DNA from: JANLQX01 sp043775075
GTDB lineage: Bacteria > Actinomycetota > Acidimicrobiia > Acidimicrobiales > JANYDT01
DNA: 12,008 bases
Direction: 5' to 3'
Assembly: GCA_043775075.1 (NCBI GenBank)
Contig: JAYVSS010000344.1
Location: 1-12,008, forward strand
The notes below the pieces were generated by a model, which made no database searches, had not been told where the DNA came from, and saw only the letters and a list, made by a program, of their open reading frames with translations. Both the position numbers and the translations under genes were made by a program. Below, piece after piece: positions 7,046 through 12,008 of the stretch (position 1 is its first letter; each line of letters starts with the position of its first letter).

Positions 7046-7221
7046 GGTGGCGGTCTGCTTTCTTGGTTGTTGCTCCCAGATTGTCTGGCCAGCTACTGAG
7101 GTGATAGAGGGGTAAGCAGAGATCGCTTTTTCCCATTGACTAGATCGGTACGATTGAGCGTTATCTGCGCGAACGTGCTCGTTTTCTGACATCAAGAACA
7201 ATTTCTTGCAATGACTGATAG
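7046..7221 (-). other. spacer between the two pilin genes with two hairpins
   Basis: 176 non-coding bases, less GC-rich than the genes around it. CAAGAA/TTCTTG (7193-7208) forms a 6-bp stem on a 4-base loop. No convincing promoter is seen. The frame of the short pilin stays open through this spacer, including an ATG at 7192; a long polar prepilin leader starting there is possible but less likely than the ATG at 7045. The spacer may allow the short pilin to be expressed at a different level from the PA14 pilin. Confidence 0.45.
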
Positions 7222-7245
7222 TCACGGTGCCTGGAGAACCGTGAC
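7221..7245 (-). terminator. hairpin over the stop codon of the PA14-pilin gene, possible attenuator
   Basis: GTCACGGT (7221-7228) pairs perfectly with ACCGTGAC (7238-7245) on a 9-base loop. The TGA stop (7222-7224) lies within the stem and no U tract follows. It could be a partial terminator or an RNA-stability element between the two pilin genes. Confidence 0.4.
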
Positions 7246-8118
7246 CCACTGTCCGGTCCATTCGTAAAAGTCGAGAGTGACTTCATAAGGACCGTCTTCC
7301 GGAGCCCTGAAGACGCCGGAGTTGGTTGTCGCACCGTGCAGGGTCCAGTTGTCGATGACCGAAGCACCACCCACCGAAACGCGAATTCCGTCGTCGGAAA
7401 CCGTGGTGAACGTGTTCGATCCCCTCACCAAAGTGAGCGTGCCCGTCCATCGAGCCGTCACGTAGTCAGTGTTCACCCCCGCGGCCGGTGTTCCCCCACC
7501 AACGTTGAGGTTCGGTCGATTCGCCGCCGAGCACGATTGGGTCACGGCAGCCGCACCAGCGGGAATTCCGGTGGGAAGCGAGGCCGAACCGGAATTCCAG
7601 TACGACACCGTCCACTGCCCGGTAGGACACGTCAGCGCCGAGCGACCAGGGCCCGATCCGGAACCCGCGCCACCCACCGCGGAGGCACAAGAGCTTGGAC
7701 TGAACGAGCTGAAAGCCGGCACGGTGGCCGATCCGGCCACCGCGCCGCTTTTCAGAGCACCATAGGAAATCGAGAATGACCATCCTTTGCCCCGCACCAC
7801 GACGTTCTCCGGAGTACCTGACGACGTCGCACGAGAACCACCGGCACGTTTGGCATAGGTCGGCACGACCTGAGCATCATTTGTTGGGTAAAGGCCGTCA
7901 TCGTTGTCCGCCCGGTACCCTTCAAATGAGGTCTCGTACATTGACGCCGCTGCGGCACATGCCTCTTGGACGCCCTTCGTTCGAAATCCCCCCGATGCAA
8001 CAACAACGGTTGACGCTAAAGCACCAAGTATTAGCACCACGATGAGCAGTTCCACAAGGGTAAAGCCGTCCTCGCGAAACTGTCTCGTTCTGAAGTGTAA
8101 AGAAAAGGGAATTTGCAT
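7222..8118 (-). CDS. type IV prepilin fused to a C-terminal PA14 domain
   Basis: A 298-residue protein in three parts. Residues 1-146 are a prepilin: an 18-residue leader ending REDG, cleavage before F19, mature FTLVELLIVV with Glu at +5, and C54 and C144 at the same mature positions as in the short pilin. Residues about 147-162 are a Gly/Ser-rich linker. Residues about 165-298 resemble a PA14 domain (beta-barrel, often carbohydrate-binding): TGQWTVSYWN, YVTARWTGTL, NTFTTVSDDGIRVSVGG with the Asp-Asp-Gly motif at 242-244, VIDNWTLHG and GPYEVTLDFYE. The domain ends abruptly at WVTVLQAP, so its last strand may be short. GGAA precedes the ATG at 8118 by about seven bases. Expected role: pilus subunit, probably tip or minor, presenting a sugar-binding domain. 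The pilin part is sure; PA14 is likely; the ligand is unknown. Confidence 0.85.
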   Translation of the reverse strand: MQIPFSLHFRTRQFREDGFTLVELLIVVLILGALASTVVVASGGFRTKGVQEACAAAASMYETSFEGYRADNDDGLYPTNDAQVVPTYAKRAGGSRATSSGTPENVVVRGKGWSFSISYGALKSGAVAGSATVPAFSSFSPSSCASAVGGAGSGSGPGRSALTCPTGQWTVSYWNSGSASLPTGIPAGAAAVTQSCSAANRPNLNVGGGTPAAGVNTDYVTARWTGTLTLVRGSNTFTTVSDDGIRVSVGGASVIDNWTLHGATTNSGVFRAPEDGPYEVTLDFYEWTGQWVTVLQAP

Positions 8119-8122
8119 TTCA

Positions 8123-8135
8123 TATTCCAGGAATA
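8123..8135. promoter_or_regulatory. perfect palindrome over the ribosome site of the PA14 pilin
   Basis: TATTCCAGGAATA reads the same on both strands apart from its centre base. It begins five bases upstream of the ATG at 8118 and includes the GGAA that would serve as the ribosome site. It could be an operator or translational control site, or chance. Confidence 0.35.
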
Positions 8136-8139
8136 GGTG

Positions 8140-8157
8140 TCGACCATGCCCGGTCGA
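8140..8157. repeat. short inverted repeat in the spacer before the PA14 pilin
   Basis: TCGACC (8140-8145) pairs with GGTCGA (8152-8157) on a 6-base loop. It sits in the 93-base gap (8119-8211) between the PilX-like gene and the PA14-pilin gene and may be an mRNA processing or attenuation hairpin. I see no clear promoter in this gap. Confidence 0.4.
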
Positions 8158-8211
8158 ACGTTCCTGAACTGATCGGCAGCTGACCAGCGAACTTGCGGAA
8201 AGTGGCGGGCG

Positions 8212-9765
8212 CTACCCGAGTGAGCAGGTGGATGGGTCAGCCGGAGATGGGTCTCGGTCAACCCGCCACGAATCGACGTGCACGGTGCGCCGTTCGTCGT
8301 CGTACACCGTGGCCGTGGCGATGGCGCAGAGATCTTGCTCGAGCGCACCTTCCGTGGTTGAGGTACAGGCCGTATGGGAAATGATTCGACGGTCGCCGGC
8401 ACAGCTACGGGCCATCAAAACGTATTTCTTCGCCCGGCCGGTGCGGCTCACGATCCCCAACGAACCGCTAATCGGAGCGTCGGCCCGTAGCTCCAACCGT
8501 CCGACAACCACGGTATTGCGGATCGTTTCGATCGCCGCTCCCTGGCCAGCCAGTGTCAGCGCCGACGACGGAGCAAACACGCCAGCGTGCAGGATGAATT
8601 CAGGTTCTCCGCCACTTACCGACACGAGATCACGTTCCAGCGTTGGCATGGCCGGGCTGGCCCATTCCGTGACCTCCTTGGCCGCGGCCACAACATTCGG
8701 CAAAGCGACGTTGCGCTCGGACCACGAAAACAACTCCGCTCGCGCCGTTGGTCCAACGCGCACATGAGAACCACCAGCCATCACGAACGTGACTCCCCAC
8801 GGGCTGGCGGGCTCGGGGGCCCCGGCACATCGAGGGACCGAAGAAATGACCGGCTCAGCCTCAGCGACCTCGCTCTGCGGCACCGGATCGCCACCACGAA
8901 GCGCCGAGGAAATCAACCACTCGGCGTCGAAGTGAAAGGCGTAGACGCCGGGCCTGAAGTAATTGTTTCCGGCCAACTGCGGGGCGGTTTTGTAGAGCCC
9001 GGGGGAGAAGATGCGACATGCCGGCTGGCCACGCGTTTCCTTACCATCGGCATCGAGCGATTGGGGCTTTGGGTCGACACACTTTTCGATCGCCGCACAC
9101 GGTGGCGGCACCGGCGGCGGGGTGACCGTGGACAGCGCCATCGAGCAGCGTTTCACGTTGGCGTAGAGGGGCTTGAGACCGTCGGGCACCTCGCTCACCG
9201 CACCGGTGTCGCACCTGTCGCCGCCGGCCGCTCCCAGGACATCACCGTTCACCACAAGGGGCGATCGCAGATCCCAACCGGTCTGGCCATCGGCGGGATT
9301 GCCGTTGTACACCGGGCCGACGATGGTTGGACCTCCGTCCACGCCCAACTCCCCCGACGTGCGAACCACGTTCAGCTCATGCGGCTCAGCCGCGTTGAGG
9401 TACAGCGCCACGTTGTTGGCCGAGCCGGTTGGACCGGTTGGACCGGCTGGACCGTCGGGTGGGGCGGCCCGGCATACGAGTGCCACTTCACGACTGGCCA
9501 CCGTCAATACATCGTTGTCGTATCCGCCCTGACAGAGGCCGTCACGACCCTGCCTCAAGCTGTTGATCATCCATTCGATTCCGGTGTTGACTCCGGTCTC
9601 ACGGGCCTGCATGCGCCGCGTGCTGAACGACTGTTTGTTGATCGTGAGCTCATAGCTCACCAACGCGGCGCTCAGCACTCCAATGGCCGAGAGAAAGATC
9701 ATCACCAAGATGAGCGACGAACCCTGTTCATCAGTACACCTAGTATCCGCAGTTGCCCGATTCAT
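8212..9765 (-). CDS. PilX-like membrane-anchored pilus assembly protein with collagen-like segment
   Basis: A 517-residue protein with a short polar N-terminus, the PilX-type motif DEQGSSLILVMIFL and one hydrophobic helix at about 14-37, then a long exported beta-rich region. This matches minor-pilin/PilX-like proteins encoded beside actinobacterial type IV pilins. A collagen-like run GPAGPTGPTGS (105-115), a proline run PPPVPPP (216-222) and many cysteines follow. Blocks such as SPGLYK, YFRPGVYAFHF and GVTFVMAGGSHVRVG suggest repeated beta-strands, but I cannot name the domain. The ATG at 9765 overlaps the upstream TGA (ATGA) with a G-rich ribosome site before it; the GTG at 9777 is an in-frame alternative that I judge less likely. 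Coupling to the LamG protein suggests the two are made in step and act in the same surface structure. The membrane-anchor reading is firm; a specific function is not. Confidence 0.7.
   Translation of the reverse strand: MNRATADTRCTDEQGSSLILVMIFLSAIGVLSAALVSYELTINKQSFSTRRMQARETGVNTGIEWMINSLRQGRDGLCQGGYDNDVLTVASREVALVCRAAPPDGPAGPTGPTGSANNVALYLNAAEPHELNVVRTSGELGVDGGPTIVGPVYNGNPADGQTGWDLRSPLVVNGDVLGAAGGDRCDTGAVSEVPDGLKPLYANVKRCSMALSTVTPPPVPPPCAAIEKCVDPKPQSLDADGKETRGQPACRIFSPGLYKTAPQLAGNNYFRPGVYAFHFDAEWLISSALRGGDPVPQSEVAEAEPVISSVPRCAGAPEPASPWGVTFVMAGGSHVRVGPTARAELFSWSERNVALPNVVAAAKEVTEWASPAMPTLERDLVSVSGGEPEFILHAGVFAPSSALTLAGQGAAIETIRNTVVVGRLELRADAPISGSLGIVSRTGRAKKYVLMARSCAGDRRIISHTACTSTTEGALEQDLCAIATATVYDDERRTVHVDSWRVDRDPSPADPSTCSLG
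9425..9451. repeat. three tandem 9-bp repeats coding the Gly-Pro-Ala/Thr collagen-like run
   Basis: CCGGTTGGA occurs at 9425-9433 and 9434-9442, and CCGGCTGGA at 9443-9451. Each unit codes one Gly-Pro-X triplet on the minus strand plus context. Slippage here would add or remove whole triplets without breaking the frame. Confidence 0.7.
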
Positions 9766-12008
9766 CCCGTTCCCCACTTCGCCCGCAGATAGTTTTCCAC
9801 CGCACTCAACTCATTGCCCGAGAGTGCTCGGTTGTAAATCAATACCTCGCGATATTTGCCGTTGCCAACACGCGATGCGTAGTCATCCGAGCCGAGAACT
9901 ACTCGTACCGGCCCCGCAGTACGCGTGACTGCTGCAGCCGAGTACGGCGAGGTGACACCGTTTCGGCCGTACACACCTGAGACCGGGCTTGAACCCGCCA
10001 TCGTGAACTCGTACAGAGCCGGGTTGGTGATCGGTGCGTAGGAAGCACCGCCAACGTAGGTGTACGTCCCCGACGAATTGACCGGGTAGAACTGGACCGA
10101 ACCGCTACCGACCGACGGGTGGATAATGAAACCATTCGGACCACGGGCCGAGGCCAGCCAGCCGTACTCGTTCCAGTTCGCGGTGTTGCTCTGGGCGACC
10201 ACCAGGACCGTGGCATCCGGAGAGAGGGTCGGGGACACGGTGTACTTTCCGTTCGCCGTGAAGTTGACAAACCCACCGGCGGCATCGGTTCCGTAGGTCG
10301 GGCATTGAGCGGTCGTTGGTTGTATCGCGTGATTGGCCACGCCCGTGAGGTCGCTCCATCGACACACGCGTTGTCCTACGGCAGAGACCGGGGTGGTGCC
10401 GGTTGACTCCCAATACATCGAGGACTGGTAATTGGCATCGAGAGATACCACCAGTCCGTTCGTAATTGGTGTCGAGACGCCCCACTTCATCGCCAGAGCG
10501 GTCTCGATCTGCGATCGTTCGACAACCGTAAGCGCGCGTGAGAATACGAGAATCTCGCCGACGTCTGCGTCGGTTGTCTCCGATGGGTACGCGCCGCCCC
10601 CGTTGATGCCCAATCCATTGGGTCCCGACGGGCCATTGGTGTTGCTGGCGAGCGACGAACCATCGGCGAACACATCGCTGTTCTGCCCGGACCCACGAAT
10701 CACGGCCGAGAAGATGCGCGCATTCGTGGTCGTCGAGTTGTATGCGGGCAAATTGACCCAACCATCGAAGTAGGCGCTGCCTTCTCCAGAGTTCCACCAC
10801 CCGAGCAACCAGTTGTTGCCCACGGATTGGAGAACGCGATTGTTCGACGTTGTTCGGCTCCGGGCAACGTAGATCACCGTGGATGGCGAAGCGAAGTTGG
10901 CGGTTTGTCGCATCCATTGAGACCGCGTGAAGTGCAGGACGTTTCGCCGGAAGGAGGGAGAACTTTCCAATGTCGGTTGGCTACCGGCTTGCGACACGAA
11001 GTTCCGCCCAAATCCCGACTTGTCCGTCAACGTCATCACCGGCGAGTTCAGCACCGGTTCGTTGGCGGCGTTGGCGTCACCATCAGTATCGGACGCGTCG
11101 ACCCACATCGCCACTCCGCTCACGCCATAGGTGGCACAGCCTGGCTTGTCAGCAGAGAAGGTCACCGATGGCGCACCGATGGCTGAAGCGACCACCCGGT
11201 CCGTGCATCCGATCATTCCTAGAGTCCACTTCGGTGACGTGGCCAGGCCGTTGCTGTCAGTGTTGACAACAACGCTGCTCGCCCCTCCAACGGTGCTGCC
11301 GGCGTTCGCCGTGAATGTCACGGCGACGCCAGACAACGGCGCACCGTAGGGATCGCTCATCAACACCTGCGGCGTGGACGCGGCCACCGTGTTGGCCGCC
11401 CCGGTCTGGCTGATCGACGACCGAGCCGCCATTACCTTGGGGAAAGTGATCCCCCATTTTGCGGCCAGCGCCGATTCCACCAAAGCCCGGTCAGAAACCG
11501 TAAGCGCACGTGGGAACACGACAATTTCTGCCAACTCCAAATCCGATGACTCACCCCCGTACGCGCCGCCAGCATTCACTCCCAAACCATTCGGGCCACT
11601 CGACCCGCCGGTCCCGGTTGCCACCACGGCCCCATCGACCACCACGTCCGACGCCAAACGAGAACCACGAATGACCGCCGACACCACATGACCATCCGTC
11701 GTGGACGGCACCCCCGGATACGAAACCCAGCCCTCAAAATACCCAACTCGTTCCTGGTTCCCCCACCAACCCAACAACCAATTGTTCGCCACCCCCTGCA
11801 ACAACCGACCACTCGGAACCACCCGCGGCCGCGCCACCGCAACCACCGTCACCGGCGAACCAAAATTGGCCGACTGACGCATCCACTGATCACGGGTGAA
11901 ATGCAACACCCGCTTCGAAAACACCGACGACACCTCCAACGTCGGCTCACTCCCCACACCGGAATTAAAGTCGTGGTCAAACCCCGCCTTGTCGACCAAG
12001 GTCAGGAC
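9762..12008 (-). CDS. multidomain surface protein with LamG-like and invasin-type Ig-like domains, C-terminal part
   Basis: The visible 748 residues end at TGA 9762-9764; the frame runs off the right edge (Val-Leu-Thr-Leu before VDKAGF), so the real start and any signal or pilin leader are not seen. In order: LamG-like domain A (about 1-190), an Ig-like domain of the invasin/Big_1 type (about 203-290; VLMSDPYGAPLSGVAVTFTA, then NGLATSPKWTLG), LamG-like domain B (about 297-511) and LamG-like domain C (about 516-748). Each LamG unit closes with the same helix-like signature, EIVVFPRALT...KWG, EILVFSRALT...KWG and EVLIYNRALS...KWG. A and B are about half identical with nearly no gaps. Such domains bind sugars or proteins at the cell surface. 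It is followed, with a 4-base overlap, by the PilX-like gene, so it is probably an adhesive minor pilin or pilus-associated protein. The domain calls are by eye. Confidence 0.8.
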   Translation of the reverse strand, partial: VLTLVDKAGFDHDFNSGVGSEPTLEVSSVFSKRVLHFTRDQWMRQSANFGSPVTVVAVARPRVVPSGRLLQGVANNWLLGWWGNQERVGYFEGWVSYPGVPSTTDGHVVSAVIRGSRLASDVVVDGAVVATGTGGSSGPNGLGVNAGGAYGGESSDLELAEIVVFPRALTVSDRALVESALAAKWGITFPKVMAARSSISQTGAANTVAASTPQVLMSDPYGAPLSGVAVTFTANAGSTVGGASSVVVNTDSNGLATSPKWTLGMIGCTDRVVASAIGAPSVTFSADKPGCATYGVSGVAMWVDASDTDGDANAANEPVLNSPVMTLTDKSGFGRNFVSQAGSQPTLESSPSFRRNVLHFTRSQWMRQTANFASPSTVIYVARSRTTSNNRVLQSVGNNWLLGWWNSGEGSAYFDGWVNLPAYNSTTTNARIFSAVIRGSGQNSDVFADGSSLASNTNGPSGPNGLGINGGGAYPSETTDADVGEILVFSRALTVVERSQIETALAMKWGVSTPITNGLVVSLDANYQSSMYWESTGTTPVSAVGQRVCRWSDLTGVANHAIQPTTAQCPTYGTDAAGGFVNFTANGKYTVSPTLSPDATVLVVAQSNTANWNEYGWLASARGPNGFIIHPSVGSGSVQFYPVNSSGTYTYVGGASYAPITNPALYEFTMAGSSPVSGVYGRNGVTSPYSAAAVTRTAGPVRVVLGSDDYASRVGNGKYREVLIYNRALSGNELSAVENYLRAKWGTG
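10476..11024 (-). repeat. LamG domain copy B
   Basis: This is the second copy of the unit described at 11448-11993. Protein blocks are conserved but the DNA has diverged widely; a rare shared stretch is GCGCTTACGGTT in the closing helix. Leucine codons are mixed (5 of 13 TTG), as in the rest of the window. Confidence 0.65.
11448..11993 (-). repeat. LamG domain copy A (with atypical codon use)
   Basis: This unit aligns residue by residue with copy B at 10476-11024 (shared blocks VLHFTR, QWMRQ, NNWLLGWW, SAVIRGS, SGPNGLG, RALTV, KWG). In the visible domain A, 12 of 15 leucines are TTG, and G- and T-ending codons dominate; copy B uses mostly C- and A-ending codons. Confidence 0.65.

Noticed and set aside
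8587..9792. 401-codon open frame on the plus strand
   Set aside because: It lies antisense to the PilX-like gene, has arginine/histidine/glycine-rich low-sense composition and no recognisable domain; it is a by-product of GC-rich codons.
11997..11999. TTG at 11999 as the start of the LamG protein
   Set aside because: The codons before it (Val-Leu-Thr) continue the LamG domain as in copy B (VMTLTDK), so the gene continues past the window edge.
1..12008. tRNA, rRNA, riboswitch or complete insertion sequence
   Set aside because: I saw no cloverleaf with a conserved T-loop, no rRNA sequence, no transposase or integrase gene, and no intergenic gap longer than about 190 bases to hold one.

Overview
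The window is GC-rich DNA in which every supported gene lies on the minus strand, so transcription runs from right to left. It looks like a chromosomal piece of a high-GC actinobacterium. The clues are a luciferase-like flavin/F420-type oxidoreductase, a likely leaderless GTG start under a promoter with a consensus -35, terminators without a U tract, and type IV pilins of a style common in Acidimicrobiia. The lineage is an inference, because there is no rRNA or marker gene.

The right half (about 6620-12008) is a type IV pilus/pseudopilus locus with adhesive domains. In transcription order it holds: a large surface protein, running off the right edge, with three LamG/concanavalin-like domains and one invasin-type Ig-like domain; a PilX-like membrane-anchored protein whose start overlaps the previous stop by 4 bases; a prepilin fused through a Gly/Ser linker to a PA14 domain; and a short prepilin equal to the pilin core of its neighbour. 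The first 32 mature residues of the two pilins are identical although 24 of those 32 codons differ. A 9-bp-stem hairpin at 6563-6600 ends the locus.

The left half (1-6432) is a catabolic operon for nitrogen heterocycles or ureido compounds. A TTGACA-17-GACAAT promoter (6438-6466) places the likely transcript start at or next to the GTG codon of an M20 amidohydrolase (N-carbamoyl-L-amino-acid hydrolase/allantoate amidohydrolase type). A nitrilase-fold N-carbamoyl-D-amino-acid hydrolase follows (TGATG junction), then a fused [2Fe-2S]/molybdopterin hydroxylase with purine-oxidase-like active-site residues (ATGA junction), then an SsnA-like amidohydrolase, then the start of a luciferase-like monooxygenase that leaves the window. 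The set suggests oxidation and stepwise hydrolysis of a purine-, hydantoin- or pyrimidine-like ring. The substrate is not determined.

The main oddities are: the SsnA-like enzyme lacks the usual N-terminal part (about 50-60 residues) exactly where a small repeat/hairpin element lies between it and the hydroxylase gene; the two pilin paralogues, one with an added PA14 adhesin-like domain; and a sharp codon-usage change inside the LamG gene, where one domain copy looks foreign or separately evolved.
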